From NCBI GenBank assembly GCA_963666035.2, contig CAXXJI010000004.1:196984-260983 (forward strand): a DNA stretch of 64,000 nucleotides, written 5' to 3'. The DNA is from CALMFG01 sp963666035 (GTDB taxonomy: Bacteria; Bacillota; Clostridia; Christensenellales; CALMFG01). This document shows, piece by piece, positions 50,363 through 60,181 of the stretch. Under the pieces are notes generated by a model, which saw only the letters and a program-made list of their open reading frames with translations, was not told where the DNA came from and did not search any database. The position numbers were made by a program, and so were the translations under genes. Within the stretch, counting starts at the first letter, position 1; every line of letters starts with the position of its first letter.

Positions 50363-51805
50363 TTATTGATACCCGATGATGATCGCAATCGCTAGGAAAA
50401 CGATTGAAACCAGCGCGATTAAGAGCTGAACGCCGATTGTCCACTTAAACCATTTGGTATACGGCACCACGGTCAGCCCCAGCGCGATTAAAAGCATCGG
50501 GTTCGTCGGATACAGCACATTGGAGAACCCGTCCCCCATGCAGTAAGCCAAAACGGTGGTCTGCGCGGTGATGCCGGTCACCTGAGCCAAGGGCAGCAGC
50601 AGCGGCATCAGCAAAAACGCCTTAGCCGAAGCCGAACCCACAAAGAGCTCGGTCAAGAGTACCACACCGTAGATGATTAATATGCCTGCAATCAAGCCAG
50701 TGCCCGCAAACAGCTGACTGGTGCTGTTGACGATGGTGTCGAGTATCATGCTGTCCTGAATGATATAGGTGACTGAGATGGCCAAAGGTATGAGCAGAAT
50801 GGACGGCGCAATACCCTTGATACCCTTCCAGAAAGTCTTAAAGATCGGTTTAAATCCCAAGCCGGATATTTTCGCGCTGAAAACCGACATGATAACAAAT
50901 AATAGCGCGATGATGGGCATGGAGAAATCCGACAGCCCCAACGGAGTTGCCGCAAACAAAAACGCCAGCAGCAAAGCGAACATGATGAGAACAAAGATAA
51001 TCGCGGAAGGTTTAAATGCCGCATTTTTTTTAATCTCATCCAGTTCAGCCGCATAAGCCTGTTTATGCAGGCGATCTTCATCTAAAACCGATGATTTAGA
51101 CGGGTCTTTATCGATGCGCTTGGCATACATCATTAAAAATCCGACGACAATGACATAGATGACCAAAAAGAATATAATCCGGTACAGCGAACCGGAATAC
51201 AGCGGCAAGCCAGCGATGCGCTGGGCGATGGCCACGGTAAACGGATTCATGATGGCCGCGGAAAAGCCGCAGCAGGCCGCAAACAGGCTTAAGCCGAGCC
51301 CTAGCAGGCTGTCCCAGCCCAATATATAGCACAGGCCTACGATGAGGGGTACCAGCGGTACAATCTCCTCTAAGATGCCAAAAAACGCGCCTAGGACCAT
51401 GAATATCAAGGCGAGCACCGGAATCAGCAAATATTTGTTGTGATAGAAACGCAGTGCGATCTTGGAAATCACCGCTTTGAGCAGACCCGACTCTTCCATC
51501 ACCGAAAATGAGCCGCCGATCAGCAGGATAAACAGCATGATGACGATGACCATTGCACTGTAGCTTGAGCCGAACACTTCGAAAGGAGCGGTGAATATTT
51601 TCCATACCGGATAAGGCGTCTGCGTCTCCAGTACCTGATAGGTTCCGGGGATAATTCCCTCTCTGGACGCAGAATCCTCATAGGCAAAACTGCCCTGCGG
51701 CACGAAAAGCGTCAGAACATACGCCGCGACGATTAATCCAAAAATAATAAGAATCGAAGTCAAAAAAGACTTTTTATTGATGGCAAAACCCTGTTGTTCG
51801 TTCAT
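50363..51805 (-). CDS. YfcC-family carrier (DcuC/C4-dicarboxylate-like)
   Basis: A 480-residue membrane protein with about twelve helices of the YfcC/C4-dicarboxylate anaerobic carrier family. It begins MNEQQGFAINKKSF with a helix at about 12-35, has the loop SFSVMEESGLLKAVI, and the gating repeats GAFFGILEEIVPLVPLIVGLCY and GFSAAIMNPFTVAIAQRIAGLPL and VGSASAKAFLLMPLLLPLAQVTG that mark the two halves. Substrates of relatives include C4-dicarboxylates, amino acids and peptides; the specificity here is unknown. The ATG at 51805 lies behind GCGGGG; the frame remains open to 51871 without support. Its end overlaps the upstream extension of the lipase frame only. Confidence 0.85.
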   Translation of the reverse strand: MNEQQGFAINKKSFLTSILIIFGLIVAAYVLTLFVPQGSFAYEDSASREGIIPGTYQVLETQTPYPVWKIFTAPFEVFGSSYSAMVIVIMLFILLIGGSFSVMEESGLLKAVISKIALRFYHNKYLLIPVLALIFMVLGAFFGILEEIVPLVPLIVGLCYILGWDSLLGLGLSLFAACCGFSAAIMNPFTVAIAQRIAGLPLYSGSLYRIIFFLVIYVIVVGFLMMYAKRIDKDPSKSSVLDEDRLHKQAYAAELDEIKKNAAFKPSAIIFVLIMFALLLAFLFAATPLGLSDFSMPIIALLFVIMSVFSAKISGLGFKPIFKTFWKGIKGIAPSILLIPLAISVTYIIQDSMILDTIVNSTSQLFAGTGLIAGILIIYGVVLLTELFVGSASAKAFLLMPLLLPLAQVTGITAQTTVLAYCMGDGFSNVLYPTNPMLLIALGLTVVPYTKWFKWTIGVQLLIALVSIVFLAIAIIIGYQ

Positions 51806-51870
51806 TTTTATTTTTACCCCGCAAAAAAATATTATCTCGGTAATTATCCAACAATTATTTTGTGCTGTCA

Positions 51871-51907
51871 AATAAAAAAGCCTGTACTTTGATTTGTACA
51901 GACTTTG
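51871..51907 (-). terminator. Terminator after the M23 peptidase gene
   Basis: On the minus strand AGTCTGTAC (51904-51896) pairs with GTACAGGCT (51887-51879), one G-U, followed by TTTTTTATT. It separates the M23 protein gene from the YfcC gene. Confidence 0.85.
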
Positions 51908-51918
51908 GTTAAATAATT

Positions 51919-54900
51919 TTATTTGTCTAATCCATGTGCCACTTCATATTCAATCGCCTCAGCTTTAAGCGGTTCATAAGCGTAGTCAAAGAGCAGCGGA
52001 TTTATGAAGGTTGCGACATGCATCCTTTGTGTATAAAACTCCAGATGCAGATGCTTGGCCTCGGAATAGCCGGTATTACCCATCGTGCCGATCACTTCAC
52101 CGCGTTTTAATACCTGACCCACTTCACACATAATTGAAGACAGATGCAGATATTGTGAATAAAATACAGTTTTCTCCGCATCCTTAGAGATGTGGCGGAT
52201 GCGCACATAAATACCGTTGCCCGTATCCGGATCCGAATCATCAACATATTCCACCACACCATCATATGGTGTGTAGATACGGTCCCGGATGATTTCGCGT
52301 CTGGTTTGCTCTTTTTCCTCCTCTGTCGGAGCGGTCTGATCAGCTTCGTCGATGTAGCTCTCCCCCGCGTGCGCTTCAATGTATTCAACATCGTTCACAA
52401 TCATGTCTTCACTTCTAAAGTCCAATCCCGAGTGCAGACGAACCCCCGTATCATACGCTTCGCCGTTGATAACCGGTAGATAACGTATGCCAAAATAAGC
52501 GGACTTCATGGGCTGATGGTCCACCGGCAGGGCAAATTTTGCGCCTTCGATGAAATTATAGGATGTATCAAAAGAGTATCCTGCATTATATTTGGCGTCA
52601 CCCCCGTCCGAACGCGTGGCTGAGATAATATCGTTGCGAAGCGGTTGTTTTTCCAGCTTAGCAATATCTCCAAAGAAGTCCGCGTCCACACATTCGCTGA
52701 GGCGCTCACCATCCACGTCGGATCGTCCAAAATAGGCCAAAAGATATACCAGTGCTTTCCTTGTATCTTCAGTATAGTAATTATTTACTTCAATCGGAAT
52801 ATCAAAACCGCTTTCTGGTTCTGTATCCGGCGAATAGATGCCGAGCTTGGCCAGGTCGCCCAAATAGTAGTTAATAAATAATTGAACCAAACGAATATGA
52901 TGTCGGTTGCCATAATCGAACTCACCTAAATGTATCAATTCACGCAAGTTTGCGATATCATCAGTGTTCAGTCCAACATCTTCAGTCAGTCTTGCTTCGT
53001 CCAAGACGATATTCGAAAGATCTTCCGGCTTCGGGTCGACATAATTAAAGCTTGGCGTATCAATTGTATATACTGTATTATCGTTCCGATCGATGGTCAT
53101 CCGATAAAAATAGGTGCCGTAACCAATCTCGGTGAAATCCTCGACGATCGTCTCTGTCGTTGACGCACTGATATCACGCATCTTCTGCGCCGCGCCGTCC
53201 ACCAATTTGTAGCGCGCCACGTTCACAGAATTGGCACCAGCATCCAATCGATAAAGGAAATTAGACTGCTTATCGCTCTCAGAAAAACCAGGATACCACA
53301 AACGCAGTGTCGCGTACCGGTTGTTGTATACCATAAAATCAAACGGCTTTGAGTTGATTGAACCATTGTTCGCGTCAATCGCTGTCACCACCGCTGTATA
53401 TGGGATTTGCTCCAGCATGCCGTACTCGGACTGAATGTTTTCAAACACATAGCTATTAAAGTTGGTGGTGATGACCGAAGTGATTTCGGTGTTCTTATCA
53501 TACAGCGTCACTTTAAACTGCTTGGCGCCGGGCACATCCGTCCAGTATACTTTTAAAGCGTAATCGTTGGATTTCCCGCCGTCCAGAATATTGTAGTTGA
53601 TCGCGGAAGCCCCGACAAAATTGATGACCGGAGTCTCCGAAAGCTCCGGCTGTTCCAGATCGGTGAAGTTTTCGGTCAGTGTATCCGTATGGTCGGATAT
53701 TTTCGTAATGATACTGCGCTGCAGAATGGTGGACGCATCTTCACATTGGTACTGCGCAACGCCGGTCAAATAATACTCGTTATCTGAAATCTCTAAAATG
53801 CCGTCAAAATACGACCCCATGTCGCCATAGGCATAGGTGCGCTCCCAATCCAAACGATAGGTTTCATTCATCTTGGCAGTCCACGCGTCTTCAATCGTTT
53901 GCTGTTCTGCTGCGTTAAACAGCGATGTCACAGTCCTCGGCTGGGTACTGCCGCCGGTCGCGTAGATATAACCGGTCATGATAAAGCCTTCCCCTTCTTT
54001 ATAAAGAATATCCTTGACTATCGGCTGGCCATATCCCGAAACTTGCTTTTCCCATACCGTGTTAGCCTCATCATCGACCAACACTGCGACAAATGCGTTT
54101 TCGTGGTTGATTTCCTTATAGCCGAAGAGCAGATACCCTTCGGGCACTTCATAGATATAAGCATAGCTGCCGACAATCATGGTTTCAAATTCTTCGGCAT
54201 CATATGCGTCCACTTTTTTTATGGTTGAAATCTCATTATTATATTCTTTGATGAATATTTTTCCGCCGTCCGATGTGTCCTCATAGGTGACGAAATCTTC
54301 GTTTAAGTCCTGCTCGGAAAGTACCTCGCCGGATGCGTCGATGGTCATAAACCAGCGCTTCAACGATTCGGAACGAATATATAATTGAAATGCTCCGTTT
54401 TCATTTTCACTGATGGAAAGCGCCTGAGATCTTAAATATCCGTCATCAATGACATGCTCCCATACGATATTAGCTCCGCGGTCAATTTTTGCATACCAAA
54501 TATCGATATCCGAATTACCATTGGCGTAGTCACCACGCTGAGTATACCCGGTCAGAATATATCCGTCAGACACCTCAATGATGTCGTTGCAAAAACGCGT
54601 ATTATAGGTGAACAGCGTGTATTCGGAAGCAATCACCTTTTTATTGACCAATTCCCCGTCGGGTGTGGTCTCGCGGAACACGAGGTCCATAAAGTAATAA
54701 TCCGTGCTGTTTTCCACGGTCACAAAATTGCCGGATGAATTGATCATCATATTGTCGGTAATCTCGGAACGCACAAATTCGGTGGTCAAGCCGTTTTGCG
54801 TACCAAGTACACTGCCGGCCGCGTTCTCCTCTTCAGCCGCCTGTACACTGACTTTAGTATCCTTTTTCATACTGGCAATGTCAAAGTCAAACACGAAAAA

Positions 54901-55173
54901 AGCAATGATGATTACCGCGGCGACAAATATAAAAATCCCGCCAGCCATCAGCCATCCGCTGGAAAGATGCACACGCTTGTATGCGCGTTTTCTGATGCTG
55001 TCCATTTTTTTCTCCCGATTCTTTGAAAGGTTGTTCGGGAGTTGTGCTGAACTGTTTTTCTTTGTGTGGGTATCTGACTTAACAGGTGTTCTTGAAACCG
55101 CCTGCTTGGCTGCCAATTGCTTTTTTTTCTGACGAATCAATTTAGCGGCCTGTCTGTGATTATATCTTTTCAA
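51919..55173 (-). CDS. Large membrane-anchored protein with beta-rich ectodomain and C-terminal M23 (LytM) peptidase
   Basis: A 1084-residue surface protein. A basic cytoplasmic tail (1-72) and one membrane helix (73-96) are followed by a long outside region. Residues 130-530 are beta-rich repeats of the kind IEVSDGYILTGYTQRG and IWYAKIDRGANIVWEHVI, like a propeller. Residues 560-660 resemble a fibronectin-III module. The C-terminus is a LytM endopeptidase: His914 and Asp918 in HSGLDF and His1041/His1043 in KHLHLEF are the zinc site, with an acidic 35-residue insert after HSGLDF. It probably cleaves or senses cell wall. The TTG start at 55173 follows AGGAG. The whole layout is unusual. Confidence 0.8.
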   Translation of the reverse strand: MKRYNHRQAAKLIRQKKKQLAAKQAVSRTPVKSDTHTKKNSSAQLPNNLSKNREKKMDSIRKRAYKRVHLSSGWLMAGGIFIFVAAVIIIAFFVFDFDIASMKKDTKVSVQAAEEENAAGSVLGTQNGLTTEFVRSEITDNMMINSSGNFVTVENSTDYYFMDLVFRETTPDGELVNKKVIASEYTLFTYNTRFCNDIIEVSDGYILTGYTQRGDYANGNSDIDIWYAKIDRGANIVWEHVIDDGYLRSQALSISENENGAFQLYIRSESLKRWFMTIDASGEVLSEQDLNEDFVTYEDTSDGGKIFIKEYNNEISTIKKVDAYDAEEFETMIVGSYAYIYEVPEGYLLFGYKEINHENAFVAVLVDDEANTVWEKQVSGYGQPIVKDILYKEGEGFIMTGYIYATGGSTQPRTVTSLFNAAEQQTIEDAWTAKMNETYRLDWERTYAYGDMGSYFDGILEISDNEYYLTGVAQYQCEDASTILQRSIITKISDHTDTLTENFTDLEQPELSETPVINFVGASAINYNILDGGKSNDYALKVYWTDVPGAKQFKVTLYDKNTEITSVITTNFNSYVFENIQSEYGMLEQIPYTAVVTAIDANNGSINSKPFDFMVYNNRYATLRLWYPGFSESDKQSNFLYRLDAGANSVNVARYKLVDGAAQKMRDISASTTETIVEDFTEIGYGTYFYRMTIDRNDNTVYTIDTPSFNYVDPKPEDLSNIVLDEARLTEDVGLNTDDIANLRELIHLGEFDYGNRHHIRLVQLFINYYLGDLAKLGIYSPDTEPESGFDIPIEVNNYYTEDTRKALVYLLAYFGRSDVDGERLSECVDADFFGDIAKLEKQPLRNDIISATRSDGGDAKYNAGYSFDTSYNFIEGAKFALPVDHQPMKSAYFGIRYLPVINGEAYDTGVRLHSGLDFRSEDMIVNDVEYIEAHAGESYIDEADQTAPTEEEKEQTRREIIRDRIYTPYDGVVEYVDDSDPDTGNGIYVRIRHISKDAEKTVFYSQYLHLSSIMCEVGQVLKRGEVIGTMGNTGYSEAKHLHLEFYTQRMHVATFINPLLFDYAYEPLKAEAIEYEVAHGLDK

Positions 55174-55221
55174 AACGCACTCCTGTGGCTGTAGAATAGT
55201 TTTTCGTAAAATTCATATACA

Positions 55222-55249
55222 ATTATATCTAAGTTACCTTAAAATTCAA
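55222..55249 (-). promoter_or_regulatory. Promoter of the M23 peptidase gene
   Basis: Minus strand TTGAAT (55244-55249), 16-base spacer, TATAAT (55222-55227), about 43 bases of leader to the TTG start. Confidence 0.6.
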
Positions 55250-55264
55250 GTAAACATTCTTTTA

Positions 55265-55310
55265 ACATCAAAAAGCGCCCGCTGACCTTTTGCGATCTTC
55301 GGACGCTTTA
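55265..55310 (-). terminator. Terminator after ppdK
   Basis: AAAGCGTCCG (minus strand, 55309-55300) with CGGGCGCTTT (55281-55272), one G-U pair, then TTGATG on the minus strand. Confidence 0.7.
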
Positions 55311-55333
55311 TAATAACTTTTATTACTCTAATA

Positions 55334-57967
55334 CTATTTTTGTTCTGCCATAATCGCCGCGTGCGCCGCCGCCAGTCTGGCGATCGGCACTCTGAACGGT
55401 GAGCATGATACATAGTTCATGCCGATATTGTGACAGAAGATGACCGAGGAGGCTTCCCCGCCGTGCTCGCCGCAGATACCGATTTTCAAATCGGGCTTGA
55501 CTTCTCTTGCCAATTTGATACCGTGTTTCATCAAACCACCGACACCGTGCTGGTCAATAGCTGAGAAAGGATCCTGCTCGTATACTTTTTTGCTATAATA
55601 ATCTTCCAAGAATCTGGCAGCGTCATCACGGCTGAAACCAAACGTCATCTGCGTTAGGTCGTTGGTGCCGAAGCTGAAGAATTCGGCAGATGCCGCAATC
55701 TCGTCCGCCACCATGCAGGCTCTCGGAATTTCAATCATCGTTCCCACTTTATATTCAATGGTAACGCCTTTTTCCTTCATCACAGTTCCTGCGGTTTTAT
55801 TGACCACATCTTTGACGTAATTAAGCTCCTTCACGTCGCCTACCAGCGGAATCATGATTTCCGGATGAATATTATATCCCTTTTCCTGGCTGACTTCGAC
55901 AGCCGCTTCAATCACCGCACGGGTCTGCATTTCCGCAATCTCCGGGTATGTGATGGAGAGCCGGCATCCGCGATGGCCCATCATGGGGTTGAACTCTTTT
56001 AAATCGTCAATAATATATTTCAGTTCAGATTCTTTGATGGACATCTGTTTTGCCAAAGCGTTGATGTCATGATCTTCATGCGGCAAGAATTCGTGCAATG
56101 GAGGATCTAAGAAGCGGATGGTCACCGGACGTTCGCCCATCACCATATAGATGCCTTTGAAGTCCTCTTTCTGCATCGGAAGCAGTTTTAGCAGTGCGCG
56201 TTTTCTCTGCTCTTCCGTCTTGGAGACAATCATCTCACGCATCGCCGGAATACGGTCTTCGTCGAAGAACATATGCTCGGTACGGCAAAGGCCGATGCCT
56301 TCCGCCCCGAAATTGATTGCGTTCTCAGCATCCTTCGGCGTATCCGCATTGGTCCGCACATTCATGGTGCGGTATTCATCCGCCCAATCCATAATGGTGG
56401 CAAAATCGCCGGACAGTTTGGCTTCCACAGTCTTGATCGCCTGACCATAAACATTGCCGGTGGTACCGTTGATCGAGACATAATCACCTTCGTGATAGAC
56501 ATGGCCGTTTGAATCGGTCATCGTCTTGCTCTTTTCGATAATCATCAGATCGCCGCAGCCGGATACACAGCAGGTGCCGATGCCTCTGGCCACCACTGCC
56601 GCATGGCTGGTCATGCCGCCCTTTTGCGTCAAAATGCCTTGCGCGGCATACATGCCTTCAATATCCTCAGGCGACGTTTCGTAACGCGCCAGAATGATTT
56701 GCTCGCCGCGCTTTTTGGCTTCCACAGCATCCGCCGCGGTGAAGTATAGTTTTCCGCTGGCCGCTCCGGGAGAAGCCGGCAACCCGCGTGTAATCGGTGT
56801 CGCGGCCTTCAAAGCTTTGGTATCAAACGTCGGGTGCAAAAGCGCATCCAACTGTTTGGGCTCAATCTTTAAAAGCGCTTCCTTCGGCGTAATCATATTT
56901 TCCTTGACCAAATCAATCGCGATGCGAATGGCCGCCGCCGCAGTACGTTTGCCGTTTCGGGTTTGCAGCATAAAGAGCTTGCCTTTTTCAATGGTAAACT
57001 CCATGTCCTGCATATCACGATAATGGTTCTCAAGTTTCGTTGCGATTTCAACAAACTGTTTGTAAACCGCCGGCATCTCTTTTTTCAACTGGTCGATTTC
57101 TTTGGGGGTCCGGATACCCGCCACCACGTCTTCGCCTTGTGCGTTCATTAAAAATTCGCCGTAAAGCTTCTTTTCGCCGGTGCTCGGATTGCGCGTAAAC
57201 GCCACGCCTGTGCCGCTGTCATCGCCCATGTTGCCAAAGACCATGGCCTGAACATTCACCGCTGTGCCCCAGTCTGAATCAATGTTATTCATTCTTCTAA
57301 AGTAAATCGCGCGCGGATTATCCCAGCTTCTGAACACCGCTTTTACCGCTTCAATCAACTGAACTTTTGGGTCCTGCGGGAAATCTTCTCCCTTTTCGGC
57401 TAGATACAGCGCTTTATAGCGATGCACCACTTCTTTTAGGTCATATACGGTCAAATCCGTATCATTATCAAATCCCTTATCACTTTTAATATCATCCAGG
57501 ATTTCTTCAAATTTCGATTTTTCAATCTCCATGACGACATCCGAAAACATCTGGATAAAACGGCGATAGCTGTCCAGCGCGAAACGCTCATTTTGCGTCA
57601 ACTTTGCAAGGCCTTCAACCGCCTGATCGTTGAGCCCTAAGTTCAATATGGTATCCATCATACCGGGCATACTGACCCGTGCGCCAGAACGTACAGAAAC
57701 TAAAAAAGGATTGTTGACATCCCCGAATTTTTTACCGTTTATCTCTTCAGCCTTCGCCAGCGCTGAATAAATTTCATTTTCAATTTCTGTATTGATCTTC
57801 TCTCCGTCGGTGTAATACTGTGTGCAAGCCTCTGTTGAAATAGTGAACCCTTGCGGAACAGGCATACCTAGACCTGTCATCTCTGCCAGATTGGCACCCT
57901 TCCCGCCAAGCAAGTTCTTCATGCTCGCGTCACCTTCACTAAAAAGGTATACGTACTTCTTGGACAT
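55334..57967 (-). CDS. ppdK: Pyruvate, phosphate dikinase
   Basis: PPDK interconverts pyruvate, ATP and phosphate with phosphoenolpyruvate, AMP and pyrophosphate, often used in glycolysis by Clostridia. The N-terminal ATP-grasp domain has LLGGKGANLAEMTGLGMPVPQGF and VRSGARVSMPGMMDT; the swivelling domain carries the phosphohistidine in GGMTSHAAVVARGIGTCCVSG at about residue 455; the PEP-binding TIM barrel ends with GICGEHGG and SCSPFRVPIARLAAA. Length is 877 residues. GGAGAG precedes the ATG, and a hairpin lies in the leader. No regulatory kinase/phosphatase (PPDK-RP) gene is adjacent. Confidence 0.97.
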   Translation of the reverse strand: MSKKYVYLFSEGDASMKNLLGGKGANLAEMTGLGMPVPQGFTISTEACTQYYTDGEKINTEIENEIYSALAKAEEINGKKFGDVNNPFLVSVRSGARVSMPGMMDTILNLGLNDQAVEGLAKLTQNERFALDSYRRFIQMFSDVVMEIEKSKFEEILDDIKSDKGFDNDTDLTVYDLKEVVHRYKALYLAEKGEDFPQDPKVQLIEAVKAVFRSWDNPRAIYFRRMNNIDSDWGTAVNVQAMVFGNMGDDSGTGVAFTRNPSTGEKKLYGEFLMNAQGEDVVAGIRTPKEIDQLKKEMPAVYKQFVEIATKLENHYRDMQDMEFTIEKGKLFMLQTRNGKRTAAAAIRIAIDLVKENMITPKEALLKIEPKQLDALLHPTFDTKALKAATPITRGLPASPGAASGKLYFTAADAVEAKKRGEQIILARYETSPEDIEGMYAAQGILTQKGGMTSHAAVVARGIGTCCVSGCGDLMIIEKSKTMTDSNGHVYHEGDYVSINGTTGNVYGQAIKTVEAKLSGDFATIMDWADEYRTMNVRTNADTPKDAENAINFGAEGIGLCRTEHMFFDEDRIPAMREMIVSKTEEQRKRALLKLLPMQKEDFKGIYMVMGERPVTIRFLDPPLHEFLPHEDHDINALAKQMSIKESELKYIIDDLKEFNPMMGHRGCRLSITYPEIAEMQTRAVIEAAVEVSQEKGYNIHPEIMIPLVGDVKELNYVKDVVNKTAGTVMKEKGVTIEYKVGTMIEIPRACMVADEIAASAEFFSFGTNDLTQMTFGFSRDDAARFLEDYYSKKVYEQDPFSAIDQHGVGGLMKHGIKLAREVKPDLKIGICGEHGGEASSVIFCHNIGMNYVSCSPFRVPIARLAAAHAAIMAEQK

Positions 57968-57990
57968 CCTTAACTACTCTCCTTTTCCTT

Positions 57991-58010
57991 TTTCTGCACC
58001 ATTGCAGAAA
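57991..58010 (-). promoter_or_regulatory. Small perfect hairpin in the ppdK leader
   Basis: TTTCTGCA-ATGG-TGCAGAAA on the minus strand, eight perfect pairs, in the untranslated leader just before the ribosome site. Its role is unknown; transcript stability is possible. Confidence 0.6.
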
Positions 58011-58042
58011 ACACATAATATTTTCGTTGTTAACCAAAGTGC

Positions 58043-58071
58043 ATTATAACTTAATTGCATTCACTTTACAA
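58043..58071 (-). promoter_or_regulatory. ppdK promoter
   Basis: Minus strand TTGTAA (58066-58071), 17-base spacer, TATAAT (58043-58048), about 70 bases of leader containing the hairpin at 57991-58010. Confidence 0.75.
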
Positions 58072-58080
58072 CTTATGATA

Positions 58081-58119
58081 AAAAAAACTTGAAATTTTTT
58101 ATTTCTTTAAAATTTCAAG
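58081..58119 (-). terminator. Terminator overlapping the end of recO
   Basis: CTTGAAATTTT (minus strand, inside the last recO codons, 58119-58109) pairs perfectly with AAAATTTCAAG (58098-58088) and is followed by TTTTTTT. It ends the phoH-to-recO operon before the ppdK promoter. Confidence 0.8.
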
Positions 58120-58836
58120 CCATGTTCGATAGGTTTTAAAGCGATTATCTGTCTTGATTTCGAGGTATTCGTTCATTAATTGTATGAGCTGTTCAGATAC
58201 TGAATAATCCTGAGACTCCCTCACACTTTTCGAGGGTGATGATAAAATACGCTTCATCTCAAAAATCGCTTCATTTGATAATCTCTGAATACGTCCGCTC
58301 GTGTTTTTTCGGCATTTTTCGCATACCAGCCCCCCATTTTCAACGCTGAAATACTGCCCCTCCATCTGTCCGCAATTGGTGCATCCCTCAAAATTCGGCG
58401 CCACACCAGCCGCTTCGGCGCTTTTAAGCAGGAAAAACAACATGATATATTCGGGTGTGTTCTGCTCTTTTTCCAATGCATACAGTGCATTGATGAGAAG
58501 AAAATAAAGCGCTCTATCCGGCTGTTCAGGCAAAGCAAACAACCCTGTGATTTCCAAAAACACCTGCGCGGTAAACAGTTTTTTGTAGTCGCTTCGAAGA
58601 TCAAAAAAGCTATGTGCAATTTCGCATCCGGCGATATAGTGCTTTTCTTTTGAAATTGAAAATTGAAAGTCACCGCATATGAATAATTGACTGCAAGCCA
58701 ACAGCTTGGCAGTCGCTTTTCTGCATCCTCTGGACAATGCGTCCACTCGACCGTATTCGGGCGAAAACAAGGTCAGCATTTTATCGTTGTCCCTGTAGTT
58801 CACCTCTTTTATCACGATAGCCTGCGTTTTCAGCAA
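58099..58836 (-). CDS. recO: DNA repair protein RecO
   Basis: RecO with RecR loads RecA onto gapped DNA during recombinational repair. The OB domain (LKTQAIVIKEVNYRDNDKMLTLF) begins the protein, then FSRG-type text (DALSRGCRKATAKLL), a helical part, and a four-cysteine zinc site (GCTNCGQ and VCEKCRKN, residues about 152-177). Length is 245 residues. It follows era by 10 bases, the usual Bacillota order, and its end carries the operon terminator. Confidence 0.95.
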   Translation of the reverse strand: MLKTQAIVIKEVNYRDNDKMLTLFSPEYGRVDALSRGCRKATAKLLACSQLFICGDFQFSISKEKHYIAGCEIAHSFFDLRSDYKKLFTAQVFLEITGLFALPEQPDRALYFLLINALYALEKEQNTPEYIMLFFLLKSAEAAGVAPNFEGCTNCGQMEGQYFSVENGGLVCEKCRKNTSGRIQRLSNEAIFEMKRILSSPSKSVRESQDYSVSEQLIQLMNEYLEIKTDNRFKTYRTWLEILKK

Positions 58837-58846
58837 AGCGATTCAC

Positions 58847-59743
58847 CTACTCAAAAAAACCAAAATCCGTTAAATATCGACGGCTGTCCCGCCAGTTTTC
58901 TTTCACTTTCACAAAAAGACTTAAAAATATCTGTTTACCGAACAGCATCTGAATATCTTTGCGCGCCTCCATACCGATTTTTTTCAGCATACTGCCACCC
59001 TTGCCGATGATGATACCTTTATGGCTGTCTCGTTCACAGTATATATTCGCTTCAATGTCGATCAGCGGCTTGTCCTCGCGCTCCCGTACGGTGATAACAT
59101 CCACTCCGATCCCATGCGGCACTTCATCACTTAAAAGCACCAGCGCTTTTTCACGTATGATTTCCGCGACAATTTGCTTTTCCGGCTGATCCGAGACCAT
59201 ACCTTTTGGATAATACATCGGCCCCTTTACCAAAAAGCGTTTCAGAGCGACCATCAATTCATCCATCCCTTCGCCGGTGATGGCCGAAATCGGATAGATA
59301 TTCTCATCGATCCCCAGTGCGTTAATTGCATCAATCGCTTTAATAATGGCAGATTTATCAACTGCATCGGTTTTGTTCAGCGCCACGACCAGTGGAACAC
59401 TCCCACGTGACACCCTTTGTAATATCTCACGGTCACGCTCACCGATGCCGTGCTTTAAGTCGGCCACAAATAAAACCGCATCCACATCCCGTGCTGAATC
59501 ATAAGCGGTTTTCACCATCACTTCCCCCAACATGTTTTTGGGTTCGGCAATGCCCGGCGTATCCAGAAAAATCATCTGAAAATCACCTTTGGTCAAAATT
59601 CCTGTGATTCTGGACCGCGTGGTCTGCGCCTTGTTGGAAACAATCGCCACCTTACGACCGATAAAAAAGTTCAACATCGTGGATTTGCCCACATTCGGGC
59701 TGCCAACGATGCCGATAAATGCACTCTTAAAATTCTCTTCCAA
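58847..59743 (-). CDS. era: GTPase Era
   Basis: Era binds the 3' end of 16S rRNA and helps assemble the 30S subunit. G1 GSPNVGKSTMLN, G3 DTPGI and G4 NKTD are in the GTPase domain (about 1-175), and the C-terminal KH domain has HKGIIIGKGGSMLKKIG. Length is 298 residues. It is followed by recO and preceded by cdd with three bases between. Confidence 0.97.
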   Translation of the reverse strand: MEENFKSAFIGIVGSPNVGKSTMLNFFIGRKVAIVSNKAQTTRSRITGILTKGDFQMIFLDTPGIAEPKNMLGEVMVKTAYDSARDVDAVLFVADLKHGIGERDREILQRVSRGSVPLVVALNKTDAVDKSAIIKAIDAINALGIDENIYPISAITGEGMDELMVALKRFLVKGPMYYPKGMVSDQPEKQIVAEIIREKALVLLSDEVPHGIGVDVITVREREDKPLIDIEANIYCERDSHKGIIIGKGGSMLKKIGMEARKDIQMLFGKQIFLSLFVKVKENWRDSRRYLTDFGFFE

Positions 59744-59746
59744 GTT

Positions 59747-60145
59747 TTAACCTTTCGTGAGCGAATCCTTGTTAAACCCTTCGGGCAAAAGTTCGCTGAT
59801 TTTATAGACTTTGTATTCGCCTTTTTTATTGGCCATGATGACATCAATATCACTGCCAAACTCGTAAATGCGCTGTCGGCAGACACCGCACGGAGAAGTG
59901 AAATCTTCTGAATCCGATATGACTGCTACCGCCGCGTACTCCCTTTCACCCTCTGAAACCGCCTTGACAATCGCTGAGGATTCCGCACATATGGTCGGCG
60001 AATAGGCGGCGTTTTCCACATTACATCCCGTGAAAATTTTGCCCGATTTAGTCAGAAGCGCCGCGCCCACTCTAAAATGCGAATATGGCACATAAGCATT
60101 TTCTTTAACTTCGTTTGCTTTTCTGATTAGTTCATTATAATCCAT
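59747..60145 (-). CDS. cdd: Cytidine deaminase
   Basis: Cdd converts cytidine and deoxycytidine to uridine and deoxyuridine. The zinc site is complete: CNVENAAYSPTICAESSA with the catalytic Cys-Ala-Glu motif (CAE), and PCGVCRQ with the two later cysteines. Length is 132 residues, the tetrameric class. It sits between the DgkA-PAP2 fusion and era. Confidence 0.96.
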   Translation of the reverse strand: MDYNELIRKANEVKENAYVPYSHFRVGAALLTKSGKIFTGCNVENAAYSPTICAESSAIVKAVSEGEREYAAVAVISDSEDFTSPCGVCRQRIYEFGSDIDVIMANKKGEYKVYKISELLPEGFNKDSLTKG

Positions 60146-60181
60146 TTTTAATTCCCTTATAGTTGTTCTTGATAGTATGTT

